Below are positions 1-11,369 of a DNA stretch of 64,000 nt, piece after piece. Below the pieces are notes generated by a model. It ran no database searches. It was not told the DNA's origin and was given only the letters and a program-made list of their open reading frames with translations. The position numbers were made by a program, and so were the translations under genes. Every line of letters starts with the position of its first letter. The first letter of the stretch is position 1. This DNA is from Odiellus spinosus (lineage: Eukaryota > Arthropoda > Arachnida > Opiliones > Phalangiidae). The stretch lies in assembly GCA_963920705.1 (NCBI GenBank), contig OY987232.1, forward strand, positions 4,216,001-4,280,000, in the 5' to 3' direction.

Positions 1-1611
1 ATGTAAACTTGAAGCTTGATTTACCCCAGGTATTTTTCTTTTACACGGTAGATACTAAACGATTTCTTTTTCTCACGCTCTTTCTAGGCTTGACGCAATT
101 TCTTAAGGGCGTGCACTTACTGTGTCAAAACGGCATCCTGATGACGAATTTCCTCTTTCATCCGATTTTCGTTCTTAGTAAAGCTTCTGTAGCCAAAGTA
201 AGATAATGTAATTATCTTTTAGGGCGAATAACGTCGCGTGTGTTCTAACCAATGAAAAATGAACATCAATCCATCACCAGTCAGTCACGCGACGTAACTC
301 AATTCGGGCCTATTCATTTTCAAGAATTACCGAGACTGTTTTCAATACCCTCCCGTGGAATAACCGTAGAAGAAATTGGCTTCCTAAATAAGAAAAAAAA
401 AATCCTAATTTTTGCAAAATTCCGACAGAATTCGATGAAAAAAAAACGGACCAAAATTTGAAATGCCTTTGGTCAACATAGGTTGAATCCCTGTTAATTT
501 ATTTGTCTATTTGTTCGAATTAGGTTGGAATTTTTCAATTTGGACAATTTTGACCAAATTAGATGTTTTTTCCTGATTGGGGAAAGTTTATTTCTTCCGT
601 TACTCTATGGAAGCGCGTTGAAATGGAAAGCAACTACGACGTCACGCGCGTGTAAAAAGTGCTTCGGGAGTTTTTCAAACTCTTGAAAATGAAATTCACG
701 TCTTTGACGCGTGATCAATTTGACGAGGTACGAACTTAGATTAAGAGTTTCGACCGCGTTATCAGATTTAACAAACAAAAATCAAACAAAAATCCATCGT
801 GGATTTTTCCGCGAGCTTGTAACGGTTTCGGTAGAATTCCTTATAAGGGCTTGACCAAATCGAATTCAACTCCTCAACCAAACGCCCAGAAATCGGCATC
901 CAATCAATATCAGATTGACTAAAATATAAGAGTATCGTTAAATACGATATCGAAATGGATAGGATCGATACCAGTTAAAAATTTAAGAATTCCCCAAGGA
1001 GATTAATTAAACAAATAACAATTTATTAGTTATTCGTAATTATAAATGATTACATTCACCGCGTCCGATATAGCCACGAACATTTTGTTCGCTGGAAGGC
1101 AAGCCGATTGGTTGGAGAGGGAGGACAGTGAAATCTTGATCTTATTTGTGTTTAGTTATTAGTCTCGTAATTAGTAGAAGAATAGATAAAACATCACTCG
1201 AATTTCCTCATCAACCTCCCTTTAAGAATCACCCAAGAAGGCTAATTAAACATAACATTTTTTTATTTATTGGTGCGAATTTAACCATGGATACGTGTAA
1301 CAGTAATCCTTGACCCCAATTAATTATCGCTGCGTTAAAACTCTATAACTCTCGCGCGTGTTGTTATGTCTTCCTCCATTGACGTCCAGTAAAAGAAGTG
1401 ATCGAAATGATAAAGTCGATCCTTTTATGGGGGCATAAGAACAATAGTACAGGCTTCGGGGGATAAAACAATCTAAAGTCACGTCGTCACGGGATTTGAT
1501 GTTTTCGCAGGATATATTATACGTGAAGGATCTTACGGTTCTGGGTAAGCGTAAAACCCTTAGAAGCTCTAGAAATTGGGTATAATTTTCGTTAAAAACG
1601 ATTAAAAATAT
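1..1611. other. Gene-poor A+T-rich DNA
   Basis: No supportable gene is seen. Open frames are short, lack recognisable domains and show no exon structure. Two weakly similar stretches, near 990-1060 and 1215-1290, share a spaced series of words (cccaagRRgRttaattaaac followed by a T-rich tract), which suggests an old local duplication. Confidence 0.6.
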
Positions 1612-2012
1612 GCAGGGTGTTTCGAAAATGGTGGTAGGACCGAGCTACAGTGGGCTCTATGGGTTATTTTAAGACGAAAAAGTTCTATGACGTTTTGTCG
1701 TACGGGGAGCAGTTTAAAAATTAGGAAAGGAACCATGCGCGTATGACTCCTTAACGTACATTAATAAACGTATACTCAATGATAAAATACGTTTAATTAT
1801 TTAGCTAATTTTTTAAAAGAACGCGCAAAATAAAAAAATATTTTAGCATTGAGTTTATTAATGTACGTTAAGGGGTCATCCGCGCATGATTCAATTCGTA
1901 ACTCTTAAACGGCGCCCCATACGACAAAACGGTATAGAACATTTTCGTCTTAAAATGATCCATAGAACCCAATGTAACTTGGTTCTACCACCATTTTCGG
2001 ACCAACCTGTAT
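1612..2012. repeat. 400-bp foldback MITE-like element
   Basis: The first about 155 bases reappear as an imperfect reverse complement in the last about 155 bases. Outer arms carry AAAATGGTGGTAGGA near 1626 and its complement near 1984. Inner arms carry the complement pair around AACGTACATTAATAAA near 1752 and 1855. A loop of roughly 85 bases separates them. There is no coding capacity, so this is a non-autonomous inverted-repeat element or its remnant. The family was not identified. Confidence 0.75.
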
Positions 2013-3259
2013 ACACATGTCACGTAAAAATACTTATTTTACAATCGCCATATTCTAAGTTTTTCAGATAAAAATTCCACGCGATATTTCGTGTCTGTTG
2101 TAGAGCCTACAGTAGATTCTCGCCCTTTGTTGCTTTCGCGAAGTCTTGTTCGTAAAAGTTCTTTATCCAGATTGCGTTACTTTTTTCAATCACTCCCGCT
2201 AATTTACAAGGGTTGCTGAGTTTCTACGGACTTTACGCGAATGTAGTCCGAGCGAGCCGTACATTTTCCTGTCCATTTTTCCACACTAACGCCTGACAAT
2301 TTTTAAATCTGTCCTCTTTGACAGTGGCAAGACTCTTTGGAGAGATAGAAGGAAGAAGCTGGAACCAACATTGCACCCCAGAATGAGCCACGAGTATTTG
2401 CCCATTTTCCTTTAACACGCCAAGATACTGCGCGATGAACTATTCAGACAGAATGGGAAGGAAATCAACGTAATACCTCAGCTCAGCTCCTGTAATCTTG
2501 ATATAATTTGTTGGTACGAATATATTTACTCTCCCTTAATTTATGGTACGTGAATTCTTGAACTACAGTCGTATTGTCTCTCTAATAAAAACTATAGAAA
2601 CAACGATGGGAGTGCGGCTGGGAACTCGGAACAACGAGAAATCGGAATACTCGAAATGCATTCAAGTGTAAGCAACGATTCTTCAATAGAACTTCTTTCT
2701 GATCATTCATTTGATCTCGCCTTCTATCGCGCGGGTCGCTCCATACTAACTGATATCGGAATGACGACTTGAGCATCTTACCCATTTAATATAATCTGTT
2801 AATCGAGATTGAAGATAAACAAAAGACCGTCCATAAAAATAGGCATAATTTGTTCAATTCAGGCTGCATATTTACGATGTTATAAGCGAATATTATGGCT
2901 CCCGACATTATGCCGACTATTTATAAGATATAAAAATTGAGCCTATTTGGAAAAAATTTAATCGTAATAAAATCTTTGGAATAGTAGACTAAAAGCAATA
3001 ACTATAATTTTAAAGATATTTAATTGCTTACGGGTTTGACCCGAATCAGATAAAGAACCTTTTTTAAGGGGGTGTGACGCAATCTCTTTTTTGTATAATT
3101 TATGTCCGTTTTTCAGAAATAATGTACACTTTTTCCACATTTCTCTGGTTTTAACTAAATTTAGCTTCGAGGGTCTCTTATGGCGTTAAATTTGAGCTTC
3201 AAATTATAAGTAATTAAGATTCTGGTACATAATATCGCAAGTAGTAATATATAAAGACA

Positions 3260-3490
3260 GAGATTAACTAACTTAACCTAAAATATTACACGAGGGTTAT
3301 TGCTCGAGGGATTAACTAGTTGGAGGGACCGGCTAGGTCAAGTGATTAATTAAGCTTATTTTACCTAATATATTATAGGAGGAGCGGGCTAGCCCAAGGA
3401 TGGGTTAAATTGGCGATTAACTAACCTAAGCTAACCTTACCTAAATCGTTACAAGATGGACGGGCGAGCCCGAGGGATTACATAAACTAT
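3260..3490. repeat. Degenerate tandem repeat of about 80-100 bp
   Basis: Three diverged units share the words aactaac, acctaa..att and gagggatta or similar, each with a G+C-rich centre (for example gggcgagcccgagg). The units are too diverged for an exact period by eye. Confidence 0.4.
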
Positions 3491-3691
3491 AAAATATTGT
3501 ATCGTTAATCGAAAAAATGGTCATGGAAGGCGGAAATATTCATTAAAGCTGGAGAACACAATCAGATTTTCTCAAGAACTAGCCACTCCTGAGCATATCA
3601 CAATATGACGGTGAACGTTTTTTCTGTGATATATTGGAAAAGACGTACATTCGAATATCCCCGCTTGTGGGCAAACTCGCAGTCATTGCAA

Positions 3692-3786
3692 ACTCAAATC
3701 ATGTTTTTCCAAATCATTTTTCTCCAAATCATGTTTTTGAAAACCATGTTTTTCCAAATAATTTTTCTCCAAATCATGTTTTTCAA
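3692..3786. repeat. Short minisatellite, unit about 16 bp
   Basis: The unit ATGTTTTTCCAAATCA and close variants repeats about five to six times. It is open in two frames on the plus strand but gives only low-complexity peptides, so it is not treated as coding. Confidence 0.7.
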
Positions 3787-3889
3787 AACAGCAACGACAA
3801 TTCAAGAGAGCCCATAGGCGTTGCATTCCGACTCCATGGGCTATGAGCCAAATACAGAGAGGATTCTTGAATGTATCTTTTATTTATAG

Positions 3890-4000
3890 GTTAACCAGAG
3901 TAACGTTGTATTACGTTTAACCAATTTCCTGCACTGGGCGGACTGGTCTTTCAAAATCTTACCGGCTGGAAGACGATATGCCAGAAAGTTTTCCACGAAA
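3890..4000 (+). pseudogene. P450 exon, helix F/G region
   Basis: The exon sits between an acceptor (tttatag) and a strong donor (gtaagt at 4001) and has 37 in-frame codons. It contains NFLHWADWSFKILPAGRRYA, the aromatic-rich pattern that precedes the I-helix linker in CYP4-type proteins. Its phase fits the next block. Confidence 0.6.
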
Positions 4001-4534
4001 GTAAGTAGTTAATAAAACTTACGCCTTAAAAGCTATTTTGCATAAAAATCAGATCTCGCATCTCTTTGCGCTTTTACGCTTCATTTCCGAAAAATGTATG
4101 CAAAATCTTGTTATCGCGATGTCAGTAGAAGGGTCCAAAGGTGACCCTTGTGGTTTGGGTTTCATTTTTTTTGGGGAGTCTTTCGAATTCGTAGGTTTAG
4201 GGATTACGTATGAGGGCTTCCTAAATGTAACGGTACGACACTTTCCGATTTATCAAACTAAACAAAATGATTGTTCCTCGTGGTTTTTAAGGATTTTTCA
4301 TCCCTGGCCGTGTGACGCGAAACCTTAGCGACGTCTAGCAAGATTTTATTAACGTTAATTAAGGAAGTTCTAATGACTAAACAACAAAAACCTTTTTTCG
4401 TAAATTAGCAAGCCCAAACTATGTTTTAATAAATAGTTTTAAATTTTAACAAATAAAATTGGTATATTCTCAAGACATATAACGTATACACGTATAAGCG
4501 GTAAATTTTGTCATATCTTTGCGTGACTACTTAG

Positions 4535-4720
4535 ATTATCGAGCAACGCATAGCGGAGAGGATTGAGTCCAAAGAGATGAACGGTTCCCCGCAAGAAGAA
4601 ACGAAACCAGACAAGAAAAGCGGAGCCTCATTTCTGGACACTGTTTTGGATTTGTACTTCAAGGACGAGAGCTCTGAATTAGAAGATGTCCAGGACGAAG
4701 TTGAAACCTTCATATTCGGG
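4535..4720 (+). pseudogene. P450 exon, linker before the I helix
   Basis: It opens after acceptor acttag in phase 0. The translation holds a basic stretch (IIEQRIAERIESKE) and then FLDTVLDLYF and EDVQDEVETFIF. In CYP4 proteins this pattern leads directly into the GHDT I-helix motif, which begins the next exon in phase 0. The expected donor after ETFIF reads GGGATATTT, so the GT dinucleotide is missing. Confidence 0.75.
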
Positions 4721-5398
4721 ATATTTAACAAAGAAATTCAAAGTACCAGTATTATCTCGAGCTGAAGAGACCCTTTCTGACGAAATAAAAGATACATCTA
4801 TTTACCCTCTCTATTAATACTAGCCTCTGTAAAGAAGGTGATTGCAAAATGAAACGAATTTCAACGGTTATGTAGCGCCGTCTGTGGCTACCGCGTACTG
4901 AAGTTATCTAAAGGCGTAGAGTCTGGTTTGATAACTAATATCCGCGTTTTCTTTCGCAAGTAAGACGACCGGAACGATTTATGGAGAGAGGAAAAGGTTA
5001 GAGTCCAAACAAGAGTTTAACTGAGTAAATGACTAAGTTTATTTAAAATATATAGAAAGGCATGGATTAGGGTCAAAGTCTAAACATAGAAACTGCTAAG
5101 TTATGCTAAGTTTCTAAAAGAGAGTCTAAAATAGGACATAGCTTGGCCGGAAATTTACAGTTTAATTCTCGGCGCAAGTAATGCCTGGCAGAAGTTCTAC
5201 TTTAAAGGGATACTATTAGCTGAAATGAAGTATTTTTTTTTCTGATTCCTTATGTAACAATATGCTCCCCTGAATTTTTTCATAATATTTGAAGTACAAA
5301 TACTATTAGAAAATATATTTTTTTTTTCTACCATTGCCAAGAAGCCAATCAGAAAAAAGGACTCATCCCCGACTTACGAAGATAAAAAGAACCCCCAA

Positions 5399-5602
5399 CG
5401 ACATCTAGATCTTTGTTTAAATTTTGGATTTGATTTTTATGAAAATTAGGTTTATAAAAGATTGTAGGCATCCAAAGCTCGCTACTAGCGAAGCTTATAG
5501 TTTTTAAAACGTAGCTGCTGCTTCTATTGGAGAAAATTAGTAAATTATTCTATTTCAAATCTTCAATTTAAACCAAGATCTTTATATTATCACCTAGATG
5601 TC
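5399..5602. repeat. 204-bp inverted-repeat element (MITE-like)
   Basis: It starts with CGACATCTAGATCTTTGTTT and ends with the imperfect reverse complement finishing CACCTAGATGTCG. It has no ORF and lies in the interval between two P450 exons. Confidence 0.65.
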
Positions 5603-6587
5603 GCTAGAAGCTCTACGATCTAACTTCGATAGAGTCTCCTGTCATTGGCTCTTAGCTCTGATTGGTCCTTTGCCAACAGTGAAAAATTCAAACACATAAC
5701 TAAGCCTAATTAAGTTTTAAATAATTAATTCTCATCGAAATAATTTTTTTAAAAATGTGAAAAATTCAGCAGGATATATTTAATTGAAAGGAATCAGATA
5801 AAAAAATAAAATGAGTACGAAATTTTCACCTAATAATCTTCCTTTAAGCGAGTAGATATGAGTATTAAGGGCTAGAGCCAAAGTTCATTCTAATTATTTG
5901 AGAGCGGGACGTCCGCTTTTATACTGTCCAAAAAAGGGGTAAAAAGTATTGGGAATGAACATGTGACTAAGTTTGGCAAGAAAATAAAAAAAAAAAAAAC
6001 AGGTGGTCAAATTTAGAGGATACAACAAAAAAAAAGATTGCCAAAAGTTAAAAGAAACCCAATATTATCAAAAGTACATAAATAAGTGTTTTGGTTTTTC
6101 TTGAAATGAGATTTAGTTAATTGAGTTTAATTGGAGATTTAACACCGTCGGAGAAATTTATCTTGGGGTTCTGACTCGAGATGGAACCTTTCAAATGCGT
6201 GCTCTTTGAAAAACGACTTTTACATAGAGAATGGAGTTCCTCATCTGGTTGGCTATGAATTGTGGAAATATAGTCTATATCCAACTGCTAAAAGTATAAT
6301 GTGGAAAAAATGACGCGTGAGTTTAAATAACAACATTGCCCATAGTCAGAATATATTTACAAATGATGAGAACTCCCTAAAATATCTTACCACTCTTTCG
6401 GTTTTATTGAACGTTATCGATCAAGCGAGCAAAGTTCAGTTTCACGCTGTTTTAGTGTTCCAAGATAAAAACGTGACTTTTATTGGAAGAATAATGAGTG
6501 AGCCCTGAAATATTTACGTTTTTTCCAGGACAAGAGTTTAATACGACCAGGCCAAAAGCTCTAAAATCACGGTAATTTCAGGTACGC

Positions 6588-6866
6588 GTTTGAGGTTTTG
6601 TTAGTTTGCCATTAGACGACTCTTATGTTCGAAAACGGTTGTGGTTTTTCTCTTAATATTGAGTTTAGTTTCACCAAGAATAGATTCAACACAAGAATAT
6701 GGAAGAGCTATACCTTTGTCCGCGCGCTTTGAGGTTTTGTTAGTTTGCCATTAGACGACTCTTATGTTCGAAAACGGTTGTGGTTTTTCTCTTAATATTG
6801 AGTTTAGTTTCACCAAGAATAGATTCAACACAAGAATATGGAAGAGCTATACCTTTGTCCGCGCGC
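6588..6866. repeat. 139-bp perfect tandem duplication
   Basis: The block beginning TTTGAGGTTTTGTTAG is repeated head to tail with period 139 and no difference seen. Part of it (AGATTCAACACAAGAATATG) recurs as a reverse complement at about 7101-7150. The duplication therefore lies inside a larger inverted-repeat structure. Confidence 0.85.
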
Positions 6867-7253
6867 TAGTCTCAAGGGGATGGAGCCTACGGAGGTCTTA
6901 CGCCGCGCCTCATGTCACGTGCACAGGAAGCGGTTGGCTGTTTTCTACGATAAGTGCGGGGGGAGGATATCAGGCTGCGGGGATAGGCGCTGCCGACAGA
7001 GTTAGCTCTCTGTCGCGGACCTCGAAAGGGTGAAAATCATAACGCATATAAAGTCAAAGCTAGTAAGCTCCACCCGCTCGAATCTAGCGTTATACCAGAG
7101 GTATAGCGTACGGTTCGATATTCTTGTGTTGAATCTATTCTTGGTTTCACGTAAGACCGCGACACTCTCAAATACCCTTTCTCGAAATTCCGCCTGATAT
7201 TTAATTTTTACAACTGTTAAAACGGCATGATCTGGAACGAAATTCAATTTTAG

Positions 7254-7427
7254 GGTCACGATACTCCTACTCTGAACATGAGCTGGGCATTGTTTTTGTT
7301 TGGTCAAAGCCCCGAGTGTCAACGTAAAGTGCGCGAGGAACTAGACTGCGTTTTTGGCTCGGACAACGAACACGAACCAGAATTAGACGACTACAAAAGA
7401 CTCGTCTACCTAGATTGCGTCATAAAA
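7254..7427 (+). pseudogene. P450 exon with I-helix GHDT motif
   Basis: The exon is flanked by acceptor (caattttag) and donor (gtaagc at 7428) and has 58 codons in phase 0. It starts GHDTPTLNMSWALFLFG, the oxygen-binding I-helix signature, followed by SPECQRKVREEL and YKRLVYLDCVIK, the typical J helix and approach to the K helix. It shows no internal break and is the best preserved of the P450 exons. Confidence 0.88.
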
Positions 7428-10400
7428 GTAAGCGCTTCGGAAATAAAAAAGTAATGTAATGTCAGAGTGATCAAGGTGGGTAGTCCATGGCAGGGCAGTT
7501 GTTTAGTAAAGCTGGTTTTGACGTCAATTGGCAAGCTATGTGTCTGTTCGTTTTCTGCGGAGCGCGGCCATTTTGAGGGAGACGTTTAGTAATTAGTTTA
7601 TTTACTAAGCTTGCTTTGAATAGCAAACACGCGTGTGGTTTTGTTTGTCGCTGCGTTTGCGATATTTGCCTTTAGAGGACGCTTATGAATGCCACGTTAT
7701 TCATATTTATCAATTAAGATCGGTGTCAAGTTGTTATTTGTTATAGATTTTATAGCGACTGTCTAACTTACGAATCGAGACAGATTGCTAATTTACACGT
7801 GGCAAAAGTTCTACTGAACTGTAGGACTTTTTACTGGAAAAGAGACAGAATAACAAAAAAAAAATGAGATGTGTTGAGTCCTGCAGCGCGAGGGATAAAA
7901 CTTATAGTTGTTCCGTAATTTTTAACGTTTGCAGCGTAGCTATTGAATAATTACTTCAAAAGTTAAAAATCAGATCATTGACTAGTGAGGCTTGATTCAG
8001 GTCGCTGACCGTTTCAATTTTAATACTTGTCTATATAGAATTATATACGGCCCAAGGGGAAGTACGTTTTATCGTTTTCGGTTGGACTGCCATTTATCAA
8101 TTTTAATTAAACTTTTAAATAGCCTCAATTTATTGATCCTAAGGTTTTTATCATTATAACTTTATTGAAAAATGTCCAATAGGAGTCGGCCAGGCTATAT
8201 CCACCTGCTCCAATAATAGAACGGCACCTGGGCGAGGATTTAAAAATTGGTAACTATCGTAATTCTTGAAATTATATAAATAATTTTCGATTAACTGGAC
8301 CTTTTGAGAGCTTCACGCCGATTCAAATATAAAACACGCGCTTCTTTAACCTTTATGGCCAGTGAAAAGTGTCGCTGGGAATGCTCCGGAATTGGATAAT
8401 GAATAACAATATAGATAACTTGGTTTTTTAAGATATTTTTACCCTGGATAGTTTGGGTACTAAAAAAGCGCAAAATATATCAACAAACGTATAAAATGGA
8501 TATGGATTAGGTTTTTCCATGGAAATAAAATTTTTAAAATTATTCGTATATTCAAACGTTTTATCCGCGGATAAAAGTTTTACACTTCTCAAAATCTGTG
8601 TAAAAAATTAATATAATTTCAAATCAGATCAACTTGGAAGAAATCAAATAGCTTTGAAATATCAATTTGCCATGAAACAAATTAGTATATCTTTTATCCG
8701 AATGAATATCGCCATACTATTTCCCCTTAAAAATAATTTCGTTCGCGTATTAAAAACGATGGAAAAGGATTCGGATATTGCCTTCATAAAATACACGCGA
8801 TTTTGTACGCACGATTTTGCGCTTTAAAATAATCGAGCACGAGATTTAGCTCGATTCGGAGAATGTGCTGCAACACGTGTCACGAGGAGGTTTTTAAGCC
8901 AAAGATGCAGAGGCGTCTTTGGAATTGTCGAATTTTCTTTTGATTGAACGCCAAAATCAGTTTTTTGATATTTTGAACAATTACGAGAGACTTCCACTTC
9001 CTGAATGTTTTACTACGCAAATATGTCCTAATTAAAAAACACTTAATTTTATTCTTTATTCTCTCTTCAAAAGGAAAATGCACAATAACAACAAGTGATT
9101 TTTGACGCATTCCATATCGTTTAAATACTGAAATTGACGAATTCGAAATATCCATACTCATAAACCAACTTCCAGGGGCTACGGCCATTTTGGTACAAAT
9201 ATAATGATGAATTATCACAATAGATGGCGCGCCGGCGCCTCACTATCTCTCGCTCACGTACCTATCCACGTATTACACGTCCGTTGCTATTCGAAACGCG
9301 TCGAGTCTCGAAGCGCGAGGGGAGGGGTTACCGCCTAGTTTGTCTCTCTCTACGTAGCTTAGACAATCTGAATGGGAACTACGATAGCGACATATTTTAA
9401 CAGATCGGCGCGTAACGAGTGTAGCCCAATGGCGTGCTGCCCCTGCAAGTTACTCTTCAATTTCGAATTCGGCTATGGACCTTGAATACGAAGGAAAGGC
9501 CTCAATATTCTCTCAAATAATTGTCAAGGAAAAAGTCAGCTTTGACCAAAATTGGAGCATCTAAAAGTTATCAGCTTACGTGTGTAAAAGATCCAGGCGC
9601 AGCCACTGGACGTTCCAAAACTTCGCTAAACCATCTTAAGCACGACCTGCCCATCTCCCCACGGCGGTCGCGAGATAGACTCGGCAGAAAGTTGGAGTTA
9701 GTTACAATTTGACCTTTCTAAAACAGTCAAAGACAGTTTCAAAGTCTCTAGCGTGAACACGGCTTAAGGTATTACGAGTTATTCATTCTAATAAGAAAAT
9801 TGGATGCCTAAATTTCTTTTCAGATATTAAACCAAATTTTTATTTGTTAAGCTTGAATATAGTTATTTATTCGGTTCCTTCAAATTTTGATTAAAAAGAA
9901 AACATTTAATATCAGAGTTTAAGAAACTATATTCTCATCTTCGTATTATACGTTTGAATAAATGAGAATTTGTTTTTTTGATCAATCTTGATATTTTATT
10001 TAACCCATAGATATCTGCTTAAAAAATGGAATAAGTTTGGACAGATAGTTCGGATATTAAAACCGATTAAAAAGACAAATTTTCTGCTAAACAGTTTTTA
10101 TTCGCTAACTCATTTGCGCAATATCTGATACGCGAAGAGTTCTAAAAAGATAAAAGTTGGAAACACTAATCCGAGACTAAAATACACGAAGAAAACCTAC
10201 TTCTCTATATTGTTATCATAAATTGTTCTTTATCCAGTAGTTGATATTACAAAAGAAGTAGTGTATGAGACATCTTCTTCGAATGTTGCTAACTACGTCA
10301 CGAAATCACGTGGCGCTAAGGTTATACAGGGAAGTTACTCCCATTTTAGTAAGCCGCTAGGTGTCAGAGGGCTTAACGTCACTCGGCAGAGACTGAACCT

Positions 10401-10933
10401 TGAGAGCTGACACGGATATAGAAAAGATAAGCTTGACAATATACCATAAGTAAGCTCCTCCTCTTTTATGGTAGCAACTATTCCGAGCACTAGTTGGAGT
10501 TGACATATTCTTCCTAATAAGTTCCAGTCCCATTTTGGTGTCGGGCCATTAAATATCGTGGGTTAATTGGAAACCTGTATGGAATTGCTACGCATTCCTC
10601 TTTCCGCTGCCTTAGGGTAGATCCACACATAACAGTAGAGAAAGGGAACATTGAGCAATAACTAAAGGATATATATGTTCACATTGGTCAAGATTGATAT
10701 CTTCGAACTTAAATTTCCCGTTCCGTAGTTAGTACTCCACGTTCCGCTGCCGCTATAGGTGTAAACCTCAACAGTGGTCCCTGCAGGCCACGCTTTTCTT
10801 TTTTTACTTCCGATATTGAGGGTAAGTTCCGAAATACTTGGCTGCTTCATCAGGCGAATTTCCTAGCCTCCATTACTTATATTATAAATAATGTAATTCG
10901 GAAATACTATAGCTGTAACGATTTTGTGCGCAG
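7428..10933. other. Intronic and repeat-rich stretch of the P450 locus
   Basis: No firm gene is seen. Two minus-strand open frames (8880-9218 and 10662-10850) have no recognisable domain and no supporting signals. A K-helix exon is expected here. The only trace is a GAA-TTG-CTA-CGC (E-L-L-R) at about 10579, followed by stops and without a good acceptor, which may be its decayed remains. Confidence 0.5.
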
Positions 10934-11115
10934 ATGATATTGTGATACCGAAAGGGACGGAGTGCTTGGTGTTAGTTGAAAGCATCCACCGAGACCCGGA
11001 CGTGTACCCCGAGCCCGAGCGGTTCATCCTGGAACGATGGCTACCGAGGAAAAAACACCTCCGGTTAACCCATGGGCTTTTCTTTCCTTCTCAGTCGGAC
11101 CAAGGGGATGCGTTG
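10934..11115 (+). pseudogene. P450 exon with haem-binding loop, frameshifted
   Basis: The exon follows acceptor gtgcgcag and ends at a donor (gtaatc at 11116). It reads IPKGTECLVLVESIHRDPDV and PEPERFILERWL in one frame. After about 11045 the haem-ligand signature FSVGPRGCVG (FxxGxRxCxG, with the Cys that binds haem iron) is in another frame, so one base has been lost near CTACCGAGG. The donor splits a Gly codon just after CV, in phase with the next exon. Confidence 0.85.
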
Positions 11116-11211
11116 GTAATCAAGCATTTGATTTTGAAACAAGAATGATCATTAAATTACTTAGCCCATTAGCAGGCGTATTGGACTAATTTCTATGAAT
11201 CTCGTATTCAG

Positions 11212-11369
11212 GATTTCGGTTCGCCTTGCTGGAAATGAAGGTGGTACTGAGCACAATTATGAGAAGTTTCACCGTCACGTCGACGCTGCCGCGCGACAAA
11301 ATCATCATGGCTTTGGAAACGATACAAATACCGGTCAGAGGACTACCCGTTTCCTTTACACCCAGATAA
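11212..11369 (+). pseudogene. P450 terminal exon
   Basis: It begins after acceptor ctcgtattcag and continues the haem loop with FRFALLEMKVVLS, the L helix that follows the haem Cys. It ends LPVSFTPR then TAA. C-termini with a basic and proline-containing FTPR-type end are usual for the family. The frame is intact through the whole exon. Confidence 0.85.

Larger units (their letters stand above)
3890..11369 (+). pseudogene. Cytochrome P450, CYP4-clan-like, decayed multi-exon gene
   Basis: P450s are haem monooxygenases, usually anchored in the endoplasmic reticulum, that oxidise lipids, hormones and xenobiotics. Five exon-like blocks in the correct order match the second half of the fold: a helix F/G-type block (3890-4000), the linker before the I helix (4535-4720), the I helix with GHDT (7254-7427), the meander and haem-binding segment (10934-11115), and the C-terminal segment (11212-11369). 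The last two junctions have good GT-AG sites and compatible phases. Damage includes a one-base frameshift near 11045, no GT donor after the second block, and no clear K-helix (ExxR) exon between 7428 and 10933, where repeats have accumulated. The N-terminal half was not found upstream. CYP4 clan is inferred from GHDT plus exon layout; the subfamily cannot be assigned. One break could be an assembly error, but several together suggest a pseudogene. Confidence 0.82.

Noticed and set aside
8880-9218. 112-codon minus-strand frame in the P450 locus
   Set aside because: No recognisable domain, promoter or splice signals. Lys-rich and A+T-rich composition matches chance. Mentioned only as a weak frame.
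10662-10850. 62-codon minus-strand frame with a WPAGTTVEVYTYSGSG-like segment
   Set aside because: It looks protein-like, but no family is recognised, no exon partner is found, and it lies in a P450 intron. Too little support to call.
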